In this document: positions 35,419-43,335 of the stretch, one piece after another
How positions within the stretch are numbered: position 1 is the first letter of the stretch
Layout: each line of letters begins with the position of its first letter
Origin: Spirochaetales bacterium
GTDB lineage: Bacteria > Spirochaetota > Spirochaetia > Treponematales > UBA12059
Assembly: GCA_016928955.1 (NCBI GenBank)
Contig: JAFGJV010000037.1
Coordinates: 1 to 64,000, forward strand
Reading direction: 5' to 3'
DNA length: 64,000 nucleotides
Notes under the pieces: model-generated
The model's input: only the letters and a program-made list of their open reading frames with translations
The model's database searches: none
Told to the model about the DNA's origin: nothing
Translations under genes and position numbers: made by a program

Positions 35419-36149
35419 AGGCCCTCCTGGTCGTCGACAACGATGTAGTGGCCAGGCTGGCGTCGTTCTACCTGCGCCCCCTGGGGCTGGACAGTATACG
35501 CTACCGCGATCCCCTGAAGGCCTTGGACAACCTGGAGGAGATTGACCCTGACGCCGTGGTCATGAGCGCCCGGGATTTCCCGCGTCACTGGAAGTCCATA
35601 GTGGTGAACGTGCGCACCGTCCGGCCAAAGACCGAGTGCGCGATCATACTCCTCAAGGGCGAATTCTTCCCCTTTGAGGAGGCGGCCAAGGCCGCGTATC
35701 TGGGCGTCAACGGCGTGGTGAGGGAAGATTTCTCCGACCGCGCCGAGCTGTCGCGTTTCCAGCAGATCCTCAAACGCTACGTCGAGGTGGACGAGGCCAG
35801 GGTGTCCGACAGGCACCAGCCAAGCGAGTGGGACCGCCTGGATTTTGCCTTTTCACATCCCCTGAGCCTGGCCCCCATAGCCGGACGGATAGAAACCATA
35901 TCGACCACCGGCTTGTCGTTCATAGCCGACTACCCCGCCCTGGTGGCCGACCTGGAAACCGGAGCGGCTATAGAGGACGGTTCCCTGAGGGTAGACGCCG
36001 ACATCCTGCCCTGCCCCTGCCGCCTGGTCAGGAACGGCGCGGTCATGGCCTTCAAGTTCGAAGGCTGGGACGCGCCGTCCAGCGCCAAGCTGGAAAACTA
36101 TCTGAAGGCGCGGACCGAGCGGGAGATTACGGGCCTGTTGAAAAAATAG
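35415..36149 (+). CDS. Receiver-like plus PilZ-like domain protein
   Basis: 244 residues. Residues 1-120 have the alternating fold of a response-regulator receiver (MKALLVVDNDVVARLASFYLRPLG...VVMSARDFP), with D8 and N9 where acidic residues are expected but no clear phospho-acceptor Asp at the usual strand-3 position (VVMSAR). Residues about 145-244 resemble a PilZ barrel (GRIETISTTGLSF...GAVMAFKFEG) with an incomplete binding motif. Cytoplasmic; probably a pseudo-receiver adaptor. Coupled to the secreted protein upstream. Confidence 0.6.
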   Translation: MKALLVVDNDVVARLASFYLRPLGLDSIRYRDPLKALDNLEEIDPDAVVMSARDFPRHWKSIVVNVRTVRPKTECAIILLKGEFFPFEEAAKAAYLGVNGVVREDFSDRAELSRFQQILKRYVEVDEARVSDRHQPSEWDRLDFAFSHPLSLAPIAGRIETISTTGLSFIADYPALVADLETGAAIEDGSLRVDADILPCPCRLVRNGAVMAFKFEGWDAPSSAKLENYLKARTEREITGLLKK

Positions 36150-36166
36150 TCTCTTTTGTATAGTAT
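36138..36166 (+). promoter_or_regulatory. Promoter of the ArsR gene, possibly leaderless
   Basis: TTGAAA (36138-36143), 17-base spacer, TAGTAT (36161-36166). The expected start of transcription falls on or within a base of the ATG at 36174, and no Shine-Dalgarno is present. Confidence 0.55.
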
Positions 36167-36173
36167 CCCACGC

Positions 36174-36485
36174 ATGAACGACCAAGTTCCCTGTGCCGAC
36201 GAGCGCCTGGCCGAGTATGCCAAAAAGCTCAAGGCTGTCGGGCATCCCATACGCCTCCGTCTGCTCTGCCTGATCGCGCGCGAGGAGGACCCCTGCGTGT
36301 CCGATTTGTGGAAATGCCTCAAACAGCCCCAGCCGGTCATATCCCAGCACCTGGCCATACTGAAGCAGAACGGCATAGTCAGCGCCGAGGTCCAGAGAAC
36401 GCGCCGCGTGTATTCCATAGCGGACGACTTCATCCGCGACCTTGTTGCGGGCATTGTGAGCGATACGGATAAAAAGCCCAGCTGA
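36174..36485 (+). CDS. ArsR/SmtB family transcriptional regulator
   Basis: 103 residues. Winged-helix repressor with KKLKAVGHPIRLRLLCLI and recognition helix QPVISQHLAILKQNGIV. The loop PCVSDLWKC recalls the metal-sensing ELCVCDL of ArsR with two of its thiols plus a third Cys nearby, so thiol-based sensing of metal or oxidant is possible. No obvious efflux gene is adjacent. Weak or absent Shine-Dalgarno. Confidence 0.9.
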   Translation: MNDQVPCADERLAEYAKKLKAVGHPIRLRLLCLIAREEDPCVSDLWKCLKQPQPVISQHLAILKQNGIVSAEVQRTRRVYSIADDFIRDLVAGIVSDTDKKPS

Positions 36486-36494
36486 TACGATCGA

Positions 36495-36524
36495 TGACGG
36501 TTTTCTGACCACAAGAAACCGTCA
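36495..36524. terminator. Hairpin between convergent genes
   Basis: Perfect 9-bp stem TGACGGTTT/AAACCGTCA (36495-36503 with 36516-36524), 12-base loop. No T run on either strand, so termination is only likely. Confidence 0.4.
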
Positions 36525-36551
36525 CAGATACACGAATTTGAGAAGGTTCGC

Positions 36552-37790
36552 TTAAGGTCTGGCCGAAACCGTGGGCAGGGCGCTCTCGGGGTTCGACAGG
36601 CGACGCGACGCGACCGCCCGCTCGGGTCCGCTGGCCCGTTCGGCGAGCGACAGCCACAAGGCGCGCGCCTGGCCGCGTCCCCCGGCCACATAGAGGGCAT
36701 CCGCCAGGATGAGCAGCTTCCGGTACAGCTTTTGGCCGTCCAGGAATTCGGCTATGTCCCTGCGGCCGTACGCGCGGTCCAGAAAATCGTCAAGGCCGGC
36801 CCACGAGTAATCGGTGTCCCAGGCGGATACCAGAGCTATGCCCGCGGTAACAACCATGTTGGCCGCTATGGCCGCCCGTATGTACGCCTGCTGCCTGCCC
36901 CGTTCCAGATAGAATTCCGACAGCGCCGAGTTTGCCTCAAGGGAAAACGCCGCCTTGAGGCGGTACAGGGTCATAAAGTGGTCAAAGTCGTTCCCCAGGA
37001 TGGACGAACTCATGGCCTGTATCAAGGCTGGATCTATACTCGGTTCGGAATACAGCTCTTCGTCCTTGATGATGTAATCCATCGTGCTTTCCCAGGATGC
37101 CAGCTCGCCCCGCGCACCGTACAGGTCAGCCTTGGCGTACAGAATGGCGTACCGCTCCTCGGGCACCTCCAGCGACTCCCGCTGATCCCAGGCACGGTCG
37201 TACTGGATCAAGGCCAGGGAATACTCCCCTTCCAGGGCAAAAATCTTTCCTTTCCAGAACTCCGCCTCAGGGTACGCGGACAGCAACGCTATGGCCTGGC
37301 CCAGGGCCTTGAGCGAGTCGTTGAGCTCAGACACAGGCCTGTATTCCATCACCTGGGTAAGACAGTCCAGGAAGGCGCGGTGCGCGTCAGCGAGCCGTGA
37401 AGCCTTGAGCGCGCGGATTCGAGCCTTGAGGTTGTCTCCGGCGTCGGCCACGATGCGCAGGTAGTCCTTGGCCAGGAAATCCTCCGCCGCGAAGGCGTCC
37501 ATGAGGGCTCCGATCGAGTCACCGGCGGTTTTTGCAGGCTGGGACGACAAGGCCGTCTGCAGGCGGCTTCTGGCCTGGGCAAAGCCGCCGCGGCGTGTGG
37601 CTATGGCACGGTCAAAGGACACCAGGGCCTTGCCAAAGTCCTTGTCCTCGTAGGCCCGTTTGCCCTGCTCAAAGTGGAGCCACGCTGGTTCGGTTTCCCA
37701 GGTTTGCTCCGGGGCCTCTTGCGACCAGGCCGAGCCAGCAGACATGAAGAGGGTCGACGCTATCAAAATGCCGATGGGCGCTCGCTTCAT
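36552..37790 (-). CDS. Secreted TPR-type protein
   Basis: 412 residues. Signal peptide (MKRAPIGILIASTLFMSAGSAWSQ), then helical repeats (HFEQGKRAYEDKDFGKALVSFDRAIATR; EYSLALIQYDRAWDQ). A hydrophobic helix at about 315-332 (AAIAANMVVTAGIALVSAW) may anchor it. Likely a periplasmic scaffold. ATGA overlap with ispG upstream, hence cotranscribed. Confidence 0.75.
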   Translation of the reverse strand: MKRAPIGILIASTLFMSAGSAWSQEAPEQTWETEPAWLHFEQGKRAYEDKDFGKALVSFDRAIATRRGGFAQARSRLQTALSSQPAKTAGDSIGALMDAFAAEDFLAKDYLRIVADAGDNLKARIRALKASRLADAHRAFLDCLTQVMEYRPVSELNDSLKALGQAIALLSAYPEAEFWKGKIFALEGEYSLALIQYDRAWDQRESLEVPEERYAILYAKADLYGARGELASWESTMDYIIKDEELYSEPSIDPALIQAMSSSILGNDFDHFMTLYRLKAAFSLEANSALSEFYLERGRQQAYIRAAIAANMVVTAGIALVSAWDTDYSWAGLDDFLDRAYGRRDIAEFLDGQKLYRKLLILADALYVAGGRGQARALWLSLAERASGPERAVASRRLSNPESALPTVSARP

Positions 37791-38833
37791 ACGCGGGACA
37801 ATTCCTCCCCGAATACAGTATCGGCATCCTTGGCCTCGCAGGTGCGGATAATCTGCCCGTGCTTGAAGATGAGAACCTTGTCGCCAGCGCCGCATATGCC
37901 CAGGTCGGCGTGCTTGCCCTCTCCCGGGCCGTTTACCACACAACCCATCACAGCCACGGTAAGCGGTTTGCGTATTCCATATATACGCTCGCGCCATCGC
38001 TCGGTAAACGCGTGCGTGTCGAACGTGGCCCTGCCGCAGCGCGGGCATGACACGATGTCCGCGCCGTCGCGTCGGCCCGAGGCCAGGGCGACTATTTCCC
38101 GCCCGGCCAGCACCTCGTCCTCCATGGCCGCCGACAGCGACACGCGGATGGTGTCGCCTATGCCCTCCGAAAGGAGCGCGTGCATGGCCACGCCCGAACG
38201 CACGCAGCCCTGCACCAGGGGACCGGCCTCCGTTACGCCTATGTGCAGGGGGATGTCGTGCTTGGCCGCAAAGGCGCGGTTGCACCTGAGCGTGTCGTCC
38301 ACGCCCGAAGCCTTCATGGACACGATGACTTGGGTAAAGCCAAGCTCGTCCAGGGCGGCAAGCTCGCGCTCAGCCGCCTGAACCAGGGCTTCCGCCCGGT
38401 CAGGCAGGCCTTCCAGGTCTTTTGGCATGGATCCGGAATTGACGCCTATGCGTATGGGCACGCCCTTGTCGGCCGCTTTGGTTGCCACTTCCTTGAGCTT
38501 CCACGTGGCGCCCAGGTTCCCCGGGTTCACGCGTATCTTGGCTATGGGGTAGTCCAGGCACCGTAAAGCCAGGCGCCAGTCAAAGTGGATATCGGCCACT
38601 AGGGGCATACCGCAGGCCTTGGACAGGGCGCCAAGGGCGTCCGCGCTGTGCATGTCTGGCACGGAGAAGCGCAGGATCCCGCAGCCCAGGGCCGACAGGC
38701 GGCGGATGGTGTCCAGGGCCCGCTCGATGTCCAGTCCATGCAGAGGTTCCTTCCACATGGTCTGAACGGGCTGTCGGTGTCCCCCGCCCACGGGGATGCT
38801 TCCTACCATGACGACACGGGTATTCTTGGCCAT
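37787..38833 (-). CDS. ispG: IspG (GcpE), HMBPP synthase
   Basis: 348 residues. 4Fe-4S enzyme reducing MEcPP to HMBPP in the MEP isoprenoid pathway. N-terminal TIM barrel (TRVVMVGSIPVGGGHRQPVQTMW, RINPGN-type RVNPGNLG) and C-terminal cluster ligands CPRCGR and GCVVNGPGEG with a conserved Glu. Two-domain bacterial form. The start at 38833 coincides with the expected transcription start. Confidence 0.96.
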   Translation of the reverse strand: MAKNTRVVMVGSIPVGGGHRQPVQTMWKEPLHGLDIERALDTIRRLSALGCGILRFSVPDMHSADALGALSKACGMPLVADIHFDWRLALRCLDYPIAKIRVNPGNLGATWKLKEVATKAADKGVPIRIGVNSGSMPKDLEGLPDRAEALVQAAERELAALDELGFTQVIVSMKASGVDDTLRCNRAFAAKHDIPLHIGVTEAGPLVQGCVRSGVAMHALLSEGIGDTIRVSLSAAMEDEVLAGREIVALASGRRDGADIVSCPRCGRATFDTHAFTERWRERIYGIRKPLTVAVMGCVVNGPGEGKHADLGICGAGDKVLIFKHGQIIRTCEAKDADTVFGEELSRV

Positions 38834-38839
38834 GAGGAG

Positions 38840-38868
38840 AGTATAGCCGCACATGGAGGCTGTGTGAA
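38840..38868 (-). promoter_or_regulatory. Promoter of ispG, possibly leaderless
   Basis: TTCACA (38863-38868), 17-base spacer, TATACT (38840-38845) on the minus strand. Transcription would start at about 38833, the A of the ispG ATG. No Shine-Dalgarno is visible between. Confidence 0.6.
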
Positions 38869-38962
38869 CGGGGGCATACAAAGTCGATCACGGAACAAGG
38901 CAGGCGGGGAGAAAGACGAGAAGAAGAATACGTCCTCAGATTACTCAGTTTGGTGCAGATAC

Positions 38963-38993
38963 ATGAGCCGCCGGCACCAGGCCGGCGGCTCAT
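38963..38993. terminator. Strong hairpin after the lipoprotein gene
   Basis: Perfect 13-bp stem (38963-38975 with 38981-38993), 5-base loop, 20 bases beyond the minus-strand stop. No T run follows, so it may act as a transcript-end or stability element rather than an intrinsic terminator. Confidence 0.5.
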
Positions 38994-39012
38994 CGATCAC
39001 GCTAGTAACGTA

Positions 39013-40041
39013 CTACTCGTTGGCAGCGTAGAAAATATTGTCCGCATCAACGAGAAAATACCCGCCGGTTGAAGCGTCATTCCAAATACCATACCATGAT
39101 CCATTTTCAGGCACTGTCAAAGAGCCGTCGGCGTTTGTATCGCCGCCATGAGTGTCGTCGCGGTATTCGGTGAATATGGCCTGATCTCCATAGATCAGGC
39201 TCGCGCCGTCTTCTATCCAGATCCCGGATTGGCTGGTTTGGTAGAATTTCACGATAACGCCGTCAGCGACGTTTAAGGACTGATTAATATATAGGATATC
39301 TTCCGTGACATGGTAGGGCACCTTCGTAATGTTCCAGCTAACAGAGTCGGTCATTTCGAGGTTACAGAAAAGCAGGTAGATGCCCTGGTGTACATTCTTG
39401 AGCGCAGTGCCGTCGAGATCGAATTCGAAGATATTGGAATCATCCATGGTCAGCCCCATATGCACTGACAAAGGCCATAGATTACTATGGAACGTGTTGT
39501 TCCGAATGGATATATCCACTTCGACATCGCTTTCAACCTGCAAGGCGGCGAATGGAACCGGGCCTTCGTAACCGCCTCCATAAGAAAACTCGCAGTACTG
39601 TATATCAGCGTCGGCTCCGTCCGCTATTACTACCTTGCCCCAATCCTGGGCGGCCGGAGCTACCGTTGCGTCGTCAAGAATCGAATCGCCTCCGCGTATG
39701 TCTCGGATTGACGTAAAGCAAATTTTAGCGTCTGCTTCTCCGATAGCAACAAGGGCTGCGCCTACATCTATCCGCAATTCGCCATAAGGACCAAATTTTA
39801 CTATTGTCCCCGCTGGTATAGAAAGAGTGCCTGTTGTCACCCTTACGGACTCAGGGATGTAGTATACCTTTGTCATATCCCAACTTGTACTTTCATTGAT
39901 ATCACCATTCACTACAACGACATTGTCGGCATAGAGGGGACCATCCGTATCGCTTGGATCCAAACCCAGCATGTCGCAGCCGACGGCCACAATGGCCATC
40001 AGGCCAACCAGCACGATGCCTGACGCGCGTATTACTCTCAT
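39013..40041 (-). CDS. Beta-helix lipoprotein, low GC
   Basis: 342 residues. Lipoprotein signal (IVLVGLMAIVAVGC) with the lipobox Cys at about 22. The mature protein has two similar halves: each begins with ...SWDMTKVYYIPESV / SWNITKVPYHVTEDI, then a right-handed beta-helix pattern (GTIVKFGPYGELRIDVGAALVAIGE / GVIVKFYQTSQSGIWIEDGASLIYGD). Likely surface-exposed. Base composition is clearly lower in GC than neighbouring genes, suggesting recent gain or a surface antigen under different selection. GGAGAG precedes the ATG; a TATAGT at 40080-40085 could be its -10. Confidence 0.82.
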   Translation of the reverse strand: MRVIRASGIVLVGLMAIVAVGCDMLGLDPSDTDGPLYADNVVVVNGDINESTSWDMTKVYYIPESVRVTTGTLSIPAGTIVKFGPYGELRIDVGAALVAIGEADAKICFTSIRDIRGGDSILDDATVAPAAQDWGKVVIADGADADIQYCEFSYGGGYEGPVPFAALQVESDVEVDISIRNNTFHSNLWPLSVHMGLTMDDSNIFEFDLDGTALKNVHQGIYLLFCNLEMTDSVSWNITKVPYHVTEDILYINQSLNVADGVIVKFYQTSQSGIWIEDGASLIYGDQAIFTEYRDDTHGGDTNADGSLTVPENGSWYGIWNDASTGGYFLVDADNIFYAANE

Positions 40042-40252
40042 ACACTCTCCTTCGATATGCCCAGTGGGCTGTGCGCGATACTATAGTGTCGTATGGATAA
40101 AAAACTATGATTTTCACAATATGGTGTGTATCCCTGGGACATGGACACCCTATACGCCGGGGGATAAGCCTGTGTCGAGATACCGACTCGCGAATGGAAC
40201 CACAGCGCCGCTACCTGGCGCGGAGGGAGAGCGGATGGGCGTGAATACAAAA

Positions 40253-40276
40253 ACCGCCGGCACTACGGCCGGCGGT
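40253..40276 (-). terminator. Terminator of the V-ATPase operon
   Basis: Stem ACCGCCGG/CCGGCGGT (40253-40260 with 40269-40276) followed on the minus strand by TTTTTG. It lies 23 bases beyond the atpK stop. The rest of 40042-40252 is the upstream region of the lipoprotein gene. Confidence 0.8.
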
Positions 40277-40298
40277 CATCAAGGCTCGAGCTTTTATC

Positions 40299-40721
40299 TT
40301 ACAGGGCGCCAAACATGAAGGCCATGACAAAGAGCGCCACGGTTTCACAGATGCCCACCACGGTGATGTACTGGGCAAAACCTTTGCCGGTTTCACCGTA
40401 GGCGTCACAACCGGACGCGGCTGCCTTTCCCTGGGCTATGGCGGACAACGCGATGGCCAGGCCGCCTATGATACCTGAGGCAAACAGCAGAGAACCGTCT
40501 TTTGTGGAGTTCATCATGGTGCCCATAAGGATATTGCCGTAGATGGTCTGTGTCAGCGGCGCGCCGGCAAACGCGACCAGGAGGAAGGGCGCCGGCTTGT
40601 TGGCCATGTACGCGCGCTTCCACGCGCCAATGGCTGCCTGCCCCGCAATGCCCGCGCCAATGGCCGAGCCGATTGCGGAAATGCCCAGAATGGCGGCTAC
40701 GCCAATCATTCCGATATTCAT
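40299..40721 (-). CDS. atpK: V-type ATPase subunit K (rotor ring)
   Basis: 140 residues, four membrane helices as two hairpins. Forms the ion-carrying c-ring. Residues matching the Na+ site of Enterococcus hirae NtpK are present: T57 and Q58 (PLTQTIYG), Q97 (AIAQGKAAASG) and the ion-binding glutamate E126 (GICETVALF). The first hairpin carries no carboxylate, so one site per four helices. Start ATG after AAGGAAGGAG. Last gene of the operon. Confidence 0.97.
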   Translation of the reverse strand: MNIGMIGVAAILGISAIGSAIGAGIAGQAAIGAWKRAYMANKPAPFLLVAFAGAPLTQTIYGNILMGTMMNSTKDGSLLFASGIIGGLAIALSAIAQGKAAASGCDAYGETGKGFAQYITVVGICETVALFVMAFMFGAL

Positions 40722-40735
40722 AGTAGCTCCTTCCT

Positions 40736-42562
40736 TTACGCCGAAGTCTTTTCTCCGGCCGTATCCTTGAACGGTTGGTATTGATAGCCGGACCACTCCA
40801 TCCCCATGTGGCCGGAGAATTCCAGTAGGTTGAGGCGCATGCCGTGCACCACCACCGATAGGGCTCCCATGACAAGATTAAGGCCGTGGCCTATGAACAA
40901 GATCAACACGCCAAACACCAAAGCCAAGGGTATGCGCATCAAAGGGGACGCCATGCCGTTCACTGTCTGGGATATTGCCACGCCGGCAAGGCCTACCGCC
41001 CAGAGCCGTATGTAAGACACAATGTCGGCAAAGAAACTCACGGTTCCCAAGAATATGGAGATGATGTTCTTGAGGCTGTCTAGGATGGACTGGATTGGCC
41101 CCGTCTCCCAGCTGCCGAAGATGAACGACAAGCTGAAGCCTATGCCGATCATGTAGAGGCTCCAGGCGGGTATGGGGAACTTGGCGGCGCTTACAACCAA
41201 ATTCAGCACAAGGTAATACATGCCCACAACCAGCATGAGCGAGCCCACCTGCCCAATGAACTTTGGCTTGGGGAAATCGCGCAGGATGTTCTTGATGTGC
41301 GCGATAGCCAGATGAACGCCGCCTAGGATGAAGCAGAGGACTTTTATGTTGTCCGTTGAGTCCGGGTTCCACATGGCGATGGGCTCAAGCGCCAAATCAG
41401 CCAGGAAAGACGGCAACGCGTCTTTGGTCAAGCCGAACCAGCTTCCAGAAGCGCCGCCCCATAGCACGGTAAGCGACGACAGGAAGAGGAACAACTTAAG
41501 GCCATCTGGCACCCTGCCCTTTTTCAGCTTGGAACGAAGGGCGAAAACCCCAACGAGCCCGAGCATGAGTGACCCGTAGCCAGCGTCGCCGAAAATCATG
41601 GCAAAGAACAGGCCAAAAAACAGCAGGAACCACGCCGAGATGTCGTACTCGCGGTAGTTAGGCACGGTGCCCATGAAGTCGAATATTGGCTGAACGATGC
41701 GCACCAAGGCGTTGTTTTCTATCTTTGTTGGAGGCTGTTCCTCCTCCTTGGGCTCGTCAAGGATTATCGCCCAGCCGAATCTGGCGGCGTCCTTCTCCAG
41801 AGCGGGCGCTTCCTTGGCGGGGACCCAGCCTGAGTACCACAGCACACCACTCTCCGCGGGCGCGCCAGACCGATACGTCTCAAGCTGCAGGTCTCTGGAC
41901 AAGTCGTCCATCACTGCGCGCATGGCCGCTTGGTTCGGGGCGTACAAGGCTATGGCCTCTTTGTCAGCCTTTATGCCGCTTTTAATTGTGGCCAGCCGCT
42001 CCGAGAGCGTTGAGAGCGATGCTTCTGGCGGGCGGAATTCCAGGGCGTCCTGCGGCAGTTCCGCCTGAGGCTCTGCAAGGAGGGCTACGCGGGCCAGGCT
42101 TTTCACCCGTGAAAGGGTGATTACATCATGGGTCTCGCACAAGGCGGCCAGGTGCTTTATAGGTATGGTCGCAAGACGGAGAGACAGCCCGCCGGCCGCG
42201 AGCGAACGCAACGCGTCGGGGTCAAAATCGCCCCATGGCCGCACGCGCTCTATCTCTTGGCTCAAGGCGGCGGCTTTCTCGTAGCCCTGCTTGATATCTT
42301 CCTGCAGCTTCAGGATATGCTCCGCCAGGTCCAGCGCATCGCGCTGTCCCAGTTTTTCCTCGCCGGGTTGGGGGCCGTAGTCTGACAGTATGGCCAGGGC
42401 GGACTCCAGCTTGGAACACTCCTCCGCAAGGGCTTGCCAGGTCTCGCCGGTGCCGGACAAGGGTTCAAGGTGAACAAGGCCCAGGGAGCGCAGTTTCCTG
42501 GCGGCGTTACGACGTTCCTTCTCAGACATGAGAAGGAAAACCCGTTTCATTGGCGCGATCAT
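40736..42562 (-). CDS. atpI: V-type ATPase subunit I (stator, a-subunit-like)
   Basis: 608 residues. Cytoplasmic N-terminal half with coiled coil (about 1-310), then a membrane domain of about 7-8 helices (YDISAWFLLFFGLFFAMIFGDAGYG onward). The essential membrane arginine is in DIVSYIRLWAVGLAG, which faces the K ring. ATGA overlap with atpD fixes the start; the open frame upstream is antisense-like noise. Confidence 0.96.
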   Translation of the reverse strand: MIAPMKRVFLLMSEKERRNAARKLRSLGLVHLEPLSGTGETWQALAEECSKLESALAILSDYGPQPGEEKLGQRDALDLAEHILKLQEDIKQGYEKAAALSQEIERVRPWGDFDPDALRSLAAGGLSLRLATIPIKHLAALCETHDVITLSRVKSLARVALLAEPQAELPQDALEFRPPEASLSTLSERLATIKSGIKADKEAIALYAPNQAAMRAVMDDLSRDLQLETYRSGAPAESGVLWYSGWVPAKEAPALEKDAARFGWAIILDEPKEEEQPPTKIENNALVRIVQPIFDFMGTVPNYREYDISAWFLLFFGLFFAMIFGDAGYGSLMLGLVGVFALRSKLKKGRVPDGLKLFLFLSSLTVLWGGASGSWFGLTKDALPSFLADLALEPIAMWNPDSTDNIKVLCFILGGVHLAIAHIKNILRDFPKPKFIGQVGSLMLVVGMYYLVLNLVVSAAKFPIPAWSLYMIGIGFSLSFIFGSWETGPIQSILDSLKNIISIFLGTVSFFADIVSYIRLWAVGLAGVAISQTVNGMASPLMRIPLALVFGVLILFIGHGLNLVMGALSVVVHGMRLNLLEFSGHMGMEWSGYQYQPFKDTAGEKTSA

Positions 42563-43176
42563 GAGGCAGCCCTTTCCGTCACCTTGCGCTTGGCTATCTT
42601 GCCGCGTACTACCTGGGCAGTCTGCTGGTCGCCCAGGTAAATGCGTATCTTGCGGATGTTCTCCGAGGTCTCGGGTATCTTGACCTTCTCGAACAGGTTG
42701 ACGCGCTGGGTTGTGATGCGCAGTTCCTCGGCCAGGCGCTTCACCTGCTCGTCCAGGACCTTGATCTCCAGGTCCAGCGAAAGCATCGCGCGCAGGCGAT
42801 CCAGCGCCCGGTCCACCCACAGGGGCTTTGTGAACAGGTCGTAGTCGTCAAGCGTGAACTCCGCGCCCACGAACACGGGTATGTCCACCCCCGCAATGTT
42901 GCCTGTGGACGTGCGGATGAGGCCATCCGATATGATCCAGCCGCCGTCGGCTCGCTTGATTGCTTCTTCCTCGCCGAACACGGCGATCCATGCCCGGAAC
43001 TCGTCCATGAGCCGGTCGCGCTCGGCCGCTATATCCCGCGCCCTGGCCTCAATGCCGCGAATTTCCATCTGGAGTTGCTGCTTCTTGAGCTGAAGCGTAG
43101 GGAGGTAGCGCTTGTACATCTTGAGCGCGTCCTTCTGCTTCTTAAGCTCGTTTTTGGTCAGCTTTATCTTGGCCAC
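42559..43176 (-). CDS. atpD: V-type ATPase subunit D (central stalk)
   Basis: 205 residues. Two long terminal helices forming the rotor coiled coil: KIKLTKNELKKQKDALKMYKRYLPTL and, at the C-terminus, INITTQRVNLFEKVKIPE-type EELRITTQRVNLFEKVKIPETSENIRKIRIYLGDQQ. The family NtpD signature is clear. Followed downstream by atpI and separated from atpB by a palindromic element. Confidence 0.95.
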   Translation of the reverse strand: MAKIKLTKNELKKQKDALKMYKRYLPTLQLKKQQLQMEIRGIEARARDIAAERDRLMDEFRAWIAVFGEEEAIKRADGGWIISDGLIRTSTGNIAGVDIPVFVGAEFTLDDYDLFTKPLWVDRALDRLRAMLSLDLEIKVLDEQVKRLAEELRITTQRVNLFEKVKIPETSENIRKIRIYLGDQQTAQVVRGKIAKRKVTERAAS

Positions 43177-43200
43177 TTATCTCACCTTCCAGGAAATCAG

Positions 43201-43323
43201 ACCACTGAGGCGCGGAGCCGCGGAGAAACTCGAGCAAAACGTTAGTATGAAGAAACGACATGCCATCGCCTTCTTCTGTGCTCTTGCCTTCATTATGCCT
43301 CCGTGTCTCCGTACCTCCGTGGT
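43201..43323. repeat. 123-bp palindromic element inside the V-ATPase operon
   Basis: Ends are imperfect inverted repeats of 25 bases (43201-43225 and 43299-43323; 20 of 25 match), built from ACCAC-GAGG and CGGAG repeats. The interior is AT-richer and carries no ORF. It resembles the widespread intergenic elements with CTCCGTGTCTCCGT ends seen in many unrelated genomes (recollection, not checked). It fills most of the 159-base gap between atpB and atpD. Confidence 0.7.
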
Positions 43324-43335
43324 AGTCTTCGGCTC

